A stretch of DNA of 64,000 bases from Alphaproteobacteria bacterium (lineage in GTDB: Bacteria; Myxococcota_A; UBA796; UBA2385), in the NCBI GenBank assembly GCA_020632755.1, contig JACKEY010000005.1, positions 1 to 64,000 on the forward strand, read 5' to 3'. Positions 1-8,169 of this stretch are shown here, one piece after another. The translations under genes and the position numbers were made by a program. Each line of letters starts with the position of its first letter. Position 1 is the stretch's first letter. Below the pieces are notes generated by a model. It saw only the letters and a list, made by a program, of their open reading frames with translations. It was not told the DNA's origin and did no database searches.

Positions 1-18
1 CGGGGAGGTCGTGGTGGG

Positions 19-103
19 GCTAGCGTTGCTAGGGTCTAGCAGCGCTAGCTGTTGCAAGACCCTCGATGCCCCCGATCACCAGGCATGCCCTAGCGACGCT
101 AGG
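19..103. repeat. CTAGC-N3-GCTAG palindromic repeats, left locus
   Basis: Three copies of the palindrome CTAGC-NNN-GCTAG lie at 20-32, 36-48 and 90-102. The first two face each other, so 19-32 and 36-49 can fold into a 14-pair stem with a 3-base loop; one pair is a G-T wobble. The same element occurs twice at 43986-44034, where the first unit has the same GTGGGG 5' flank. CTAG is rare elsewhere in the window. The rest of bases 1-201 shows no gene, only a short run of GAAGCCC-like heptamers at 141-170. An intergenic REP-like element, terminator or regulator site is possible. Confidence 0.6.
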
Positions 104-201
104 TTCAGCCCCGACCGCCCGAACCCCCACCCCCTGCCGCAGCCCGAAGCCTGAAGCCCGAAGCCCGCCCCGCCGCAACCCCCCGCCCTTTCTCCTTCCC
201 C

Positions 202-2190
202 TCACTCTGCCAGCCAGTCCTCCAGGATCGCCAGGCCGGCGTCCTCGCGGAACAGGCAGCTGTGGGGGTCGTAGGTGGCCACGGTGGGCACGCAGTCGGT
301 GCCGGTCGCGTCGGGCAGGGCGTTGAGCAGGGCGTAGCTGGTGAAGTTGGGCACCTGCAGGTCGCCGATGCCGATGATCATGTCGGCGCCGGGGTGGCCG
401 TCGCGGGCCACGGCCATCGGGTCGCTGGGGTCCATCTGCCACTGGAAGAGCAGGCCGATGGGGTGCAGCCGGCCGATGTTGGCCCATGCCGCTTCGTCCA
501 GGCCGAGCCCGGCGCCCAGCAGGCTGCGGGTCGTCACCTCGTCCGGCGCCTCGGCGCCGAACAGGGCGAAGATGCTGGAGATCAAGCTGGGATCGATGCC
601 GTCGAGCAGGCCGGTGTCCAGGAAGTAGTGGATGAACACCCCCCCACTGCCCGACAGGAACACGGCTTCATAGGGGCCGTCGCCTTCGCCCCCGACGAAC
701 TCGCCGTCCATCACGTGGCCCAGGTTGGCGGTCACGCTGCCCAGGCTGTGGCCGGCCCGGCGCACCCGTGTCGGGTCCACGCCGCCGGCCGGCAGGGCGT
801 CGTTGAGCCCGGTCTGCACGAAGCGCAACAGGACGTGGCCATCGACCGCCGTCTGGCGCTGGTTGTCGCGGAAGGCCGGGGTGTTCACGACGTTGTAGAA
901 GCCCAGGCTGTCGTCGTAGCCCTCGTCGATGAGCGGGAAGCGGGTGCCGTAGAGCGGCGCGTCCCGGCCGATGACGGCGAAGCCGGCGTCCGCGTAGAGG
1001 GCCGCGATGTCGTCGCCCCGGTCGGGGCTGGTGATGCGCTGGATGTAGTTGTAGGCGTGGCCGCCGGTGCCGTGGTCCCACAGCACGACGGGCACGTCGG
1101 TGCGCGGGTTGCCGTCGCCGTCCTTCGGCAGGGACACGACGATGCGCATCGGCTCGTCGTCCGGCGTGCTGGTCAGGGTGTCGCCCTCGAACTGGATCCA
1201 GCCGGTGGTGCGGCCCGTGTCGGCGATGTGGGCGAAGCCCGGGCTCATGTAGGGGCGGTCGTCCAGGCCCGAGTAGTTCAGGGTCGGCAGGTAGGCCTCG
1301 TACACGGCCATCGGCCAGCTCTCGTCGAAGTCGTGGCCGTGCTCCGTGCCGCCGGGGCCCTGGTAGGACAGCTCGGTCGTCCCGTCTTCGAAGGTGACCG
1401 TCAGCACGGTCGCTTCTTCGCCCGAGGGCGTGGTCCCGGGGGCGTAGGCCATCGACGTCACCCGCTTGAACTCGACGCTGGACCAGTCCGGCGTGCCGCC
1501 CAGCCGCGTGTCCACGTCGTCGGCCAGCGCGCGCAGCTGTCCTGTCACGTCCTGAACCGTGAACACCGTGGCCACCGCCGGCGCGCCGGCGACCCCGGCC
1601 GCGTCCAGCGCTGCCTGGACCCCGTCGGGCAGGCTGTAGCCGGCCGGCGCCCGCACGCCCGCGGACTGCATCACCACCGCGGCGTAGGTGCCGCCGGACC
1701 GCGGGGGACTGCCGATCGCCGGGCCGAAGGCCAGCGTGTTCTCGCCCCAGAACGGGTCGCCGTGCGGATCGTCGACGAACTGCACGACCAGGGGCAGGAG
1801 CTCCGGGTCGCCGGTGAGCGACACCCACAGGACCGGGTCCTCGACGCTGCCGGTCGTCTCGGTCGGCAGGCCGCTCAGGGCCTCCTCGAACCGGAAGTAG
1901 CTGGCGCCGTTGTTGGCGAAGCCGACCGTCGTCGCCTCGACCCGCGACACCCAGCCGGCGATGACCGGCCCCAGGCTGGCCGACTCGGACGTCGGGAAGC
2001 CCGTCAGGTCGGCGTGCCCGCCCTCTCCCAGCAGCGTGTCGCTGGGGAAGGGCACGTCGAAGTAGTGCTCGCCGCGGGCGGGATCGACGATGGCCAGCAC
2101 CCCGTCGACCTCGCCGCTGTCGCCGCCGCTGTCGGTCCCCGTCGCTTTGTCCTTGCAGCCGAGGAGGGGGAGGAGGAGGAGCAGGGTCAT
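202..2190 (-). CDS. secreted lipoprotein, alpha/beta-hydrolase (lipase-like)
   Basis: This 662-residue protein begins with a very short lipoprotein signal, MTLLLLLPLLGC, and then a polar Asp/Ser/Gly linker (KDKATGTDSGGDSG). The middle of the protein is probably a beta-rich domain. The C-terminal half has an oxyanion-type stretch (VVLWDHGTGGH) and a nucleophile elbow, GHSLGS, near residue 480, typical of serine lipases and esterases. It resembles extracellular bacterial lipase-like lipoproteins; the substrate is unknown. The ATG at 2190 is chosen because the lipobox follows directly and no upstream in-frame start gives a better signal. It lies 17 bases after the phosphoesterase gene and is probably cotranscribed with it. 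Confidence 0.8.
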   Translation of the reverse strand: MTLLLLLPLLGCKDKATGTDSGGDSGEVDGVLAIVDPARGEHYFDVPFPSDTLLGEGGHADLTGFPTSESASLGPVIAGWVSRVEATTVGFANNGASYFRFEEALSGLPTETTGSVEDPVLWVSLTGDPELLPLVVQFVDDPHGDPFWGENTLAFGPAIGSPPRSGGTYAAVVMQSAGVRAPAGYSLPDGVQAALDAAGVAGAPAVATVFTVQDVTGQLRALADDVDTRLGGTPDWSSVEFKRVTSMAYAPGTTPSGEEATVLTVTFEDGTTELSYQGPGGTEHGHDFDESWPMAVYEAYLPTLNYSGLDDRPYMSPGFAHIADTGRTTGWIQFEGDTLTSTPDDEPMRIVVSLPKDGDGNPRTDVPVVLWDHGTGGHAYNYIQRITSPDRGDDIAALYADAGFAVIGRDAPLYGTRFPLIDEGYDDSLGFYNVVNTPAFRDNQRQTAVDGHVLLRFVQTGLNDALPAGGVDPTRVRRAGHSLGSVTANLGHVMDGEFVGGEGDGPYEAVFLSGSGGVFIHYFLDTGLLDGIDPSLISSIFALFGAEAPDEVTTRSLLGAGLGLDEAAWANIGRLHPIGLLFQWQMDPSDPMAVARDGHPGADMIIGIGDLQVPNFTSYALLNALPDATGTDCVPTVATYDPHSCLFREDAGLAILEDWLAE

Positions 2191-2207
2191 CGGGACTCCC
2201 GGGCCGC

Positions 2208-3092
2208 TCAGCGGCCGGTCTGGTAGGCGCCGCCGGGCTCGTCGACGAAGGAGGCGCCGTCCCAGCGCTTGCGCCACACCTGGTGCAGGCCGCTGCGGTC
2301 GACGTCGTAGATGTTGAAGTGCGCGGTGCGGTCCTGGTCCGGGATCAGCGAGTAGCCGGACGCCCCGGGGTCCAGGATCGGGATGTCGCCCGCCGCGGTC
2401 GGCACCGTGGTGCGGAAGCCGTGGTGCTCGTGGCCGTGCAGCACCGCGTCGATCCGGTCGGTGTCCCGCAGGAAGGCCTCGACCTGGTCGGCGTTGGACA
2501 GGGCCCGGGTGGCCGGCCCGTAGGGGCCGCCGTGCCGGTTGCGCAGCGGGTAGTGCAGCAGCAGGAACACGAAGGGCCGATCGCCGTCGGCCCAGGCTGC
2601 TTCGTCCAGCAGGCGTCGGGCGGCGTCGAGCTGGCCTGCAGGCACCCGGCCGCTGGACAGGGGGTGGGACCGGCAGGTCTCGACCGCCAGGAAGGCCACG
2701 TCGCCGACCTGTTCCAGGTAGGGCAGGCCGCCGCCCATCCACGGCGCGAAGGTCTGCAGCATCTTGGCGCCGGGCGCCGACTCGCGCACATAGGTGTCGT
2801 GGTTGCCGGGGATGAGCACCGTCGGGAACCGGGACAGCAGCGGGTCCAGGAGCTGCCGGGCCTCGGCGAACTCGCTGTCCAGGGCCTGGGCGGTCAGATC
2901 GCCCGTGACGACCACGGCGTCCGGCGCCTCGGCGACCGCTGCCGCGACCGCGGCTTCCTGGACGCGGCGGTCGAACTTTCGCCGGCGACCCATCAGGTAC
3001 AGGTTCGCGCTGCCCACCAGCCGCTTGCCGAGCAGATCCCGGGCCCGGGGCGCGGTCTGCACGTGCAGGTCGGTCAGGTGGACGATGCGCAC
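2208..3092 (-). CDS. metallophosphoesterase (calcineurin-like)
   Basis: The 294-residue protein carries the ordered metal-ligand motifs of the calcineurin-like phosphoesterase family: D8-x-H10 in HLTDLH, GD65 in VVTGDLT, GNHD near residue 97, a later LLHYP histidine, and GHEHH near the C-terminus. These build a dinuclear metal site that hydrolyses phosphomono- or diesters. No signal peptide is seen, so it is probably cytoplasmic. The substrate cannot be told from sequence; cyclic-nucleotide phosphodiesterases and UDP-sugar hydrolases share the fold. It is upstream of the lipase-like lipoprotein in a likely two-gene unit. Confidence 0.88.
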   Translation of the reverse strand: MRIVHLTDLHVQTAPRARDLLGKRLVGSANLYLMGRRRKFDRRVQEAAVAAAVAEAPDAVVVTGDLTAQALDSEFAEARQLLDPLLSRFPTVLIPGNHDTYVRESAPGAKMLQTFAPWMGGGLPYLEQVGDVAFLAVETCRSHPLSSGRVPAGQLDAARRLLDEAAWADGDRPFVFLLLHYPLRNRHGGPYGPATRALSNADQVEAFLRDTDRIDAVLHGHEHHGFRTTVPTAAGDIPILDPGASGYSLIPDQDRTAHFNIYDVDRSGLHQVWRKRWDGASFVDEPGGAYQTGR

Positions 3093-3165
3093 GCAGGCTC
3101 CGGGGGCGCGGGGCGAGGAGCGTAGCCGCGCGTGGCGGTCGACGCACCCGGGGCGCCCGGGCAGC

Positions 3166-3174
3166 GGTTAGGAG
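3166..3174 (+). promoter_or_regulatory. possible -10 element of PilZ-like gene
   Basis: GGTTAGGAG lies 23 bases before the ATG at 3198. TAG-core hexamers of this kind recur upstream of many genes in this window and resemble the TAGGNT -10 box of GC-rich bacteria. No convincing -35 box is seen. Confidence 0.3.
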
Positions 3175-3197
3175 CCCCGCCCCGAAGGTGGCCCGCC

Positions 3198-3851
3198 ATG
3201 TCCAGCGCCCGTCCCGATCCCCGTCGCGTGCTCCGAGAGGCCGCCGAGCGCCGCGTGCCCTGCGAGCTGCTGCCCCGCGGCGGCGAAGCCGTCCGAGGCG
3301 CCATCGTCCGGGTCGAGCAGGCCGGTGTCGTCGTCGTCGTGCCCGCCGGTGCCGACGGTCGCCGGCTGTCCGGCGGCGAGGACGTGCGGGTCTGGCTCGC
3401 CGTGGACGGCCGCGCCTGCTCCTTCGAAGCCAGCGTGATCCGCGCCGGCGTGCCGGTCCCCGACCGCAGCCAGGACGGCGTGCTGCTGGGCTTCATCGAC
3501 CGCTGGCAGGAAGGCGGCGATGGACCCGTGGCCCTCTCCGACTGCACGGTCGAGCTGCTGCCGCCCAACGGCCCCGCCGTGTCGCTGCTCGCGCCGCCCG
3601 CCCGCGTCGTCGACGTGACCCTGCGCGAGCTGGCCTTCACCGTGCCGGCCTCCTTCCCGCTGGTCTTCGTGCGCGAAGGCACGGTGCGCGTGCGGCTGGG
3701 CCTGCCGGGTCGAGCCCCGGTCAGCCTGTCGGCCCGGGTGCGGACCCTCTCGCCGGGCGAGGGCTACCTGCTCTACGGGCTGCACTTCGAGAGCGTGGAC
3801 GACCCCGACGCCCTGCGGGACGTGGTCGAGGGGCTCGGCGAGCGGCTCTGA
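3198..3851 (+). CDS. PilZ-like domain protein (putative c-di-GMP effector)
   Basis: This is a 217-residue cytoplasmic protein without signal or membrane segments. It looks like two beta-barrel halves. Residues about 10-100 resemble the YcgR-type N-terminal domain (basic RRVPCELLPRGG start). Residues about 120-215 resemble PilZ (a VVDVTLRELAFTV strand where the D-x-S-x-x-G segment normally sits, and a closing LYGLHFESVDD). The c-di-GMP-binding RxxxR and (D/N)xSxxG residues are not well conserved, so binding is uncertain. It faces gene 3865-6393 tail to tail. The start at 3198 was preferred to an upstream GTG because similarity begins soon after it. Confidence 0.5.
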   Translation: MSSARPDPRRVLREAAERRVPCELLPRGGEAVRGAIVRVEQAGVVVVVPAGADGRRLSGGEDVRVWLAVDGRACSFEASVIRAGVPVPDRSQDGVLLGFIDRWQEGGDGPVALSDCTVELLPPNGPAVSLLAPPARVVDVTLRELAFTVPASFPLVFVREGTVRVRLGLPGRAPVSLSARVRTLSPGEGYLLYGLHFESVDDPDALRDVVEGLGERL

Positions 3852-3878
3852 GCCCCGGGCCTGCTCAGGGGCAGAGCC
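3844..3878. terminator. bidirectional hairpin between convergent genes
   Basis: GGCTCTG at 3844-3850 pairs with CAGAGCC at 3872-3878, and CCCC pairs with GGGG inside the loop. The hairpin spans the stop codons of two convergent genes. There is no T-run, as is usual in very GC-rich genomes, so it is a terminator by position and structure only. Confidence 0.5.
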
Positions 3879-6393
3879 CCGACACCAGCTCGATCTCGTT
3901 GTCGGACTCGTCGCACTCGGCGATCCGGTCGTCGGGATCGACGACGACGGAGACCCGGCGGGTCGACAGCAGCGACAGGTCGACGTCGAACACCAGGCCC
4001 GCGCTGGTCGTGCCCGGGTCGATGTCCACCCCGACCGTCTGGCGCGCGATGACGACGGGTTCGTCGGCGAGCTCGCTGACCAGCACCACCTCGACATCGC
4101 CGGGCAGGGGAGCGGTGCCCGGGTTCTCGACCCGCACCACGATGCGCTGGCTGCCCTCGTCGCAGTCGTCGTTGCACACGTCGACCACCGCGGGGCGTGC
4201 GTTCCGGTCCAGCGTGGTCCCGGATCCCACGGTGTCGGCGCTGCGGAAGCTGTTGAGCGCCGGCCAGTTGGGCGAGGTGTCGGTGGGGATCGACAGGTCG
4301 TCCTCGACGTGGGTCATGTGGAAGGCGTGCTGGTTCCAGACCGGTCGTGCGGGCATCCAGCCGCTGCTGGCCGAGCCCACGATGCTCAGGCCGCGGCCGG
4401 GCTCCTGGGGCGCGTACTCGTCGTAGTCGAAGGTGCCGGCGTGCACGACGATGATCTCGGCGCTGCCGTCGTCGTCGACGTCGGCCACGGTCGGGTACTC
4501 CGTCGCCGTGCGGCTGGCGTGGTCGGGCCACAGGAAGCGCGCGCGGCCGGTGGCGCCGTCGATCACGAACAGGTCGAACTCGTCGGCGAACACGACCTCG
4601 GACGCGCCGTCGCCGTCGAAGTCGAACACCGCCGAGCCCGTCGCGCTGCTGCTCTCGTCGCGGATCGGGGCCTGCCACAGCACCGAGCCGTCGGTCTCGA
4701 ACACGAAGTAGTAGTACTTGCTGGCCAGGCCGATCTCCACCTGGCCGTCCCCGTCGAAGTCGGCCAGGGTGGGGGTGCCGCCGTTGCCGCCGTCGGGCAG
4801 GGCCCAGCTGTCGGTGATGGTGCAGTCGTGCTCGAGCAGCACGACCTCTCCGGGGGACACCAGGACGACCTCGCCCAGCCCGTCCCCGTCCAGGTCCGCC
4901 GCCGCGGGGGTGCCGTCGTCGACGTCGGCCTCGCAGATGGTGCTGCCGTCGGGGGCCAGGAAGACCGGCCCGGCGATCACCTCCATCACGCCGTCCCCGT
5001 CGAGGTCCACCGGGAAGGACTTGGGTCCCGTCTGGCCGACCAGGACGGTGCTGCCCAGGGGGCCGTCCCCGGCGCCCAGCACCGCCCCGTCGGCTCCGGC
5101 CAGGATCGTCGCCCCCCAGATCACCTCGACCTCGCCGTCGCCCTCCAGGTCGGCCAGGGCGGGGGCGCCGTGGATGTCGATGCTGCCGGCGGCGTCCACC
5201 CGCTGCATCCACATCAGCGCCCCGGTGTGGTCGAAGGCTGCGACCGCCTGTTCGCCGTCGCGCGTGCGGGCGCCGGTCACCACGTCGGGCAGTCCGTCGA
5301 CGTCGATGTCGCCCAGGGCGCAGGAGCCCGCGCGCAGCATCTCCCACAGCTCGCCGTCCCAGGTCAGCGCTTCGACCGACCAGTGCTCGACGCTGCCGTC
5401 GCTGGCCAGCAGCCGCAGCACGCCGTGCAGGTGCTCGGTGCCCGACGAGCTGGTGGTGGTGACCACGCAGATGTCGACCGGGTCGTCTTCGTCCACGTCA
5501 CCGTCGCCGTCGTCGTCCGTCACCCGGCCGGCGGAGGGAGCCCCCACGCCGTAGTCGTACAGGCTGTGGGTGGGGAAGGCCCGCCACGTGGCCTCGACGA
5601 CCGGGTCCCACACGGGCGGGATGCCGTCGAAGACGCAGGCGTCGTCGATCTCGACGGTGCCCGGCGCCCAGCTGTCGTCGATGCAGCTGTCGTCGATGCC
5701 GCCGATGGACAGCGGCACGCCCAGGATCGGCGCGTCGGGGTCGTTGGACAGGATGCGGAGCGCGCCCGCGGCGCCGTCCGCGCTGCTCGCCTCGACCTCG
5801 AGCAGGGCGGTGTCCCCGGGCTCGATGCGCTCGGGCAGGGACGCGGTCAGCAGCGAGAACACGCCGCCCCCGTCGTCGACCAGCCCGAGCCCGGTGATGC
5901 GGAGCGGCCCCTCGCCCTGGTTGCGCACGACGACGGGCTCGGTGCCGCCGGTCTCGGGATCGGGGAACAGGACCTCGCCCGGGTCGACGACCAGGTCCGG
6001 CGCCCGGGGCAGCGCCTCGACGGGCAGGGAGACCAGCGGCTCGTCCGGGTCGGTGGACACGATCTGGATCAGCCCGCGGTGGTCGGCCTGCGCAGTGGGC
6101 ACGTAGTCCACGGTGACCCGCACCACTGCGCCGCTCTCGAGCTCGCCCGAGGCCCAGCGCACCGTGAACGGCGCCGGCGCCACGACGCCCTCGATCGACA
6201 GCAGCCCGCGCCCGACGTTGCCGATCTCGAAGGCGGCCTGCGCGGGCACCCCGAGCACCAGGTCGTCGAAGACGACAGCCTCTGCACCACGCTCTTCGGC
6301 CGACACCACGATGTCCGGCTCGAAGACGACGATGTCCTGATCGGGGCTGCATGCGGCGAGCAGCAGGGCGAGGACGGGCGAGGCGGGAATCAT
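3865..6393 (-). CDS. FG-GAP/choice-of-anchor lipoprotein with C-terminal CARDB domain
   Basis: The 842-residue lipoprotein has the signal MIPASPVLALLLAAC. Residues about 20-270 form two immunoglobulin-like choice-of-anchor D domains (PTAQADHRGLIQIVSTDPDEP and a second SNDPDAP copy). Residues about 370-690 hold seven FG-GAP/VCBS-type repeats with calcium loops of the D-x-D-G-D-G type (DIDVDGLPDVV, DLEGDGEVEVI, DLDGDGVMEVI, DLDGDGLGEVV, DFDGDGQVEIG, DFDGDGASEVV, DVDDDGSAEII), enough for one seven-bladed propeller. A CARDB-like beta domain (AECDESDNEIELV) ends the protein. It is probably a surface adhesion or binding protein. It diverges from the lectin lipoprotein gene at 6440, 46 bases away. 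Confidence 0.85.
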   Translation of the reverse strand: MIPASPVLALLLAACSPDQDIVVFEPDIVVSAEERGAEAVVFDDLVLGVPAQAAFEIGNVGRGLLSIEGVVAPAPFTVRWASGELESGAVVRVTVDYVPTAQADHRGLIQIVSTDPDEPLVSLPVEALPRAPDLVVDPGEVLFPDPETGGTEPVVVRNQGEGPLRITGLGLVDDGGGVFSLLTASLPERIEPGDTALLEVEASSADGAAGALRILSNDPDAPILGVPLSIGGIDDSCIDDSWAPGTVEIDDACVFDGIPPVWDPVVEATWRAFPTHSLYDYGVGAPSAGRVTDDDGDGDVDEDDPVDICVVTTTSSSGTEHLHGVLRLLASDGSVEHWSVEALTWDGELWEMLRAGSCALGDIDVDGLPDVVTGARTRDGEQAVAAFDHTGALMWMQRVDAAGSIDIHGAPALADLEGDGEVEVIWGATILAGADGAVLGAGDGPLGSTVLVGQTGPKSFPVDLDGDGVMEVIAGPVFLAPDGSTICEADVDDGTPAAADLDGDGLGEVVLVSPGEVVLLEHDCTITDSWALPDGGNGGTPTLADFDGDGQVEIGLASKYYYFVFETDGSVLWQAPIRDESSSATGSAVFDFDGDGASEVVFADEFDLFVIDGATGRARFLWPDHASRTATEYPTVADVDDDGSAEIIVVHAGTFDYDEYAPQEPGRGLSIVGSASSGWMPARPVWNQHAFHMTHVEDDLSIPTDTSPNWPALNSFRSADTVGSGTTLDRNARPAVVDVCNDDCDEGSQRIVVRVENPGTAPLPGDVEVVLVSELADEPVVIARQTVGVDIDPGTTSAGLVFDVDLSLLSTRRVSVVVDPDDRIAECDESDNEIELVSGLCP

Positions 6394-6401
6394 GGTCGGG
6401 A

Positions 6402-6410
6402 GGATAGCGC
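6402..6410 (+). promoter_or_regulatory. possible -10 element of lectin lipoprotein gene
   Basis: GGATAGCGC lies about 30 bases before the ATG at 6440, in the 46-base gap between two divergent lipoprotein genes. It matches the TAG-core pattern seen upstream of other genes here. Confidence 0.3.
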
Positions 6411-6439
6411 AGCGGGATCCGCCACAACCGTCGGCTACG

Positions 6440-7399
6440 ATGGCGGCCGTGATCCTCCTCCTCGCCATGGCCTGCCAGGACCCCGCGCCCATCGACAGCG
6501 GTCCGGTCGAGCTCGACACCGCGGTGCTCGGCACCGACACCGGCCCTCCCTGTGCGGACGAGGAGCTGGCCTGCGATGGCCTGGACGAGGACTGCGACGG
6601 GGTCGTCGACGACGGTCTGCTCGAGACCTTCTGGGTCGACGAGGACGGCGACGGCTGGGGCGGTGAGGCGACCGTGGATGCCTGCCCGTCTGGCGGGCCG
6701 GGGCTGGTGCTGCGGACCGGCGACTGCGACGACGCGGACCCGGCCCGGCACCCCGAGCAGTTCGACGGCTGCGACGGCGTGGACGAGGACTGCGACGGGG
6801 TCGTGGACGAAGACGCGCCGGTGTCGACCTGGTACGCCGACCTGGATGGTGACGGCGTGGGCGACGAAGCCAGCGCCGTGTCCGCGTGCGCGCGTCCCGA
6901 CGGCGCGGTGACCACCGCGGGAGACTGCGACGACGGGGACCCCGCGGTCCACCCCGGCCTGGCCGAGACCTGCGGCAACGACCGGGACGACGACTGCGAT
7001 GGCGCCGTCGACGAGGTCTCGGTCTGCTGCATCGCGACGGCTCGGGGCACCGACCGCTTCGCCCTGTGCACCGAAGCCATGGCCTGGAAGGACGCCCAGG
7101 CGCGCTGCGCGGCCGACGGCGCGACCCTGGTGCTGCCGGCCGACGCCGACGCCCACACGTGGTTCTGGGGGCTGTCGACCTGGCTGGGGCAGTCGCTCTG
7201 GATCGATCTGAGCGACGCGGCCGACGAGGGGACCTGGGTGCGCGCCGACGGCACCGCGCCGACGTGGCTGGAGTGGGGCAGCGGCCAGCCGGCCGACAGC
7301 GACCCCGACGCCGACTGCGCGCTGCTGGGGGCGTCGTCCGGCACCTGGACCGCCCAGTCCTGCGACCTGGAGCGTCCCTTCGCGTGCGCCTTGCCCTGA
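6440..7399 (+). CDS. lipoprotein with MopE metal-binding motifs and C-type lectin domain
   Basis: The 319-residue protein starts with a short lipoprotein signal (MAAVILLLAMAC). Residues about 25-190 contain three MopE-type motifs (CDGLDEDCDGVVDD, CDGVDEDCDGVVDE, CGNDRDDDCDGAVDE), alternating with D-x-D-G-D-G calcium-like loops. Residues about 195-319 look like a C-type lectin domain: paired cysteines, WKDAQARC, a WIDLSD core, the sugar-loop region WLEWGSGQPADS, and the closing CDLERPFACAL. A fusion of metal-binding repeats to a lectin fold suggests a surface carbohydrate- or protein-binding role. An upstream ATG at 6392 would give a charged N-terminus but overlaps the divergent start codon. 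Confidence 0.8.
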   Translation: MAAVILLLAMACQDPAPIDSGPVELDTAVLGTDTGPPCADEELACDGLDEDCDGVVDDGLLETFWVDEDGDGWGGEATVDACPSGGPGLVLRTGDCDDADPARHPEQFDGCDGVDEDCDGVVDEDAPVSTWYADLDGDGVGDEASAVSACARPDGAVTTAGDCDDGDPAVHPGLAETCGNDRDDDCDGAVDEVSVCCIATARGTDRFALCTEAMAWKDAQARCAADGATLVLPADADAHTWFWGLSTWLGQSLWIDLSDAADEGTWVRADGTAPTWLEWGSGQPADSDPDADCALLGASSGTWTAQSCDLERPFACALP

Positions 7400-7405
7400 G
7401 TGGCC

Positions 7406-8143
7406 CTACAGACGGGCGACGTCTTCGATGCCGCCGCGACCCAGGATGTGCTTCGCGTCGGGGGTCACGTAGACCATCTCCGAGAAGCTGGCGCCGCGGC
7501 CGTCCTTCACGAAGCGCGGACGCAGCACGTAGATGCCGTTCATGCGCCGCGGGTTGAAGTACTGGACCTGGTTGCGGCGGAGCAGGGACAGGCCCCAGGC
7601 GCCGCCCGGCCACACGCCCAGCATGGCCGCCGTCGGCGGGATGGCCTGGAAGCCGACCGAGGTCTGGCCCCCCAGGCTGGCGGTGCGGTTGTTGGCCCAC
7701 GCTTCGGCGAAGACGAACACCTCGCCCACGCACTTCCACCGGCTCGAGAAGCCGACGCAGGCGCGGCAGAGCTCGGCGGCACTGTCGACGGTGGCCTGCA
7801 CGTCGGGGTCGGTGCTGCCGCCGAACACGAAGGCGGTGCCCGCGTTTCCGAAGGCGTCCGGCGTGCCGGGGGCGACCTCGAGCTCGACGATCATGCCCGC
7901 GTCCAGCGTGCGGCGTGCGCTCGGGCGGTCGGTCCAGGACACGGTCGCAGGCGCGGCGAAGCGCACGATCGGCGCGCGGAACCACGTGCTGAAGCCCAGG
8001 GCCTCGCCGCGCTCGTGGGCCAGCGCGTGCACGTCGTGCTCGGTCATGCCCGCTTCGATGCGGGGGGTGAGGTCGCGGAGGAGGTCGAGGGCGCCGCGCT
8101 GGGCGGCCTCGAAGGCTTCGAGGTGGGCTGCGGGATCCTGCAT
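7406..8143 (-). CDS. M24 (creatinase/aminopeptidase)-fold protein, metal site degenerate
   Basis: The 245-residue protein resembles the catalytic domain of M24 peptidases: an N-terminal MTEHDVHALAHERGEALGF helix, a LDAGMIVELEVAPG strand, and a closing GASFSEMVYVTPDAKHILG like the usual E-x-x-x-x-V-T-x-x-G ending. The dinuclear ligands are not in place: the first aspartate of the D-x-G strand is glutamate (VELEVAP), the following D-x-T-R is missing, and there is no GHGxG histidine. It is therefore probably a non-catalytic relative. It follows the transglycosylase gene by 26 bases and is convergent with the lectin gene. Confidence 0.55.
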   Translation of the reverse strand: MQDPAAHLEAFEAAQRGALDLLRDLTPRIEAGMTEHDVHALAHERGEALGFSTWFRAPIVRFAAPATVSWTDRPSARRTLDAGMIVELEVAPGTPDAFGNAGTAFVFGGSTDPDVQATVDSAAELCRACVGFSSRWKCVGEVFVFAEAWANNRTASLGGQTSVGFQAIPPTAAMLGVWPGGAWGLSLLRRNQVQYFNPRRMNGIYVLRPRFVKDGRGASFSEMVYVTPDAKHILGRGGIEDVARL

Positions 8144-8152
8144 GCGGACGCG

Positions 8153-8160
8153 CCTAACCC
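8153..8160 (-). promoter_or_regulatory. possible -10 element giving a near-leaderless transcript
   Basis: On the minus strand this reads GGGTTAGG, with 9 bases left before the ATG at 8143. If TTAGGC is a -10 box, transcription would begin at or next to the start codon. Confidence 0.3.
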
Positions 8161-8169
8161 TGCCGTCGC

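Noticed and set aside
262..2226. Long rightward open frame opposite the lipase-like lipoprotein
   Set aside because: It is antisense to a gene with clear motifs; its translation is Gly/Ala/Val/Arg-rich low complexity typical of shadow frames in GC-rich DNA.
4309..6666. 785-residue rightward open frame opposite the FG-GAP lipoprotein
   Set aside because: Shadow of the Asp/Gly-rich repeats on the other strand, with no domain or ribosome site.
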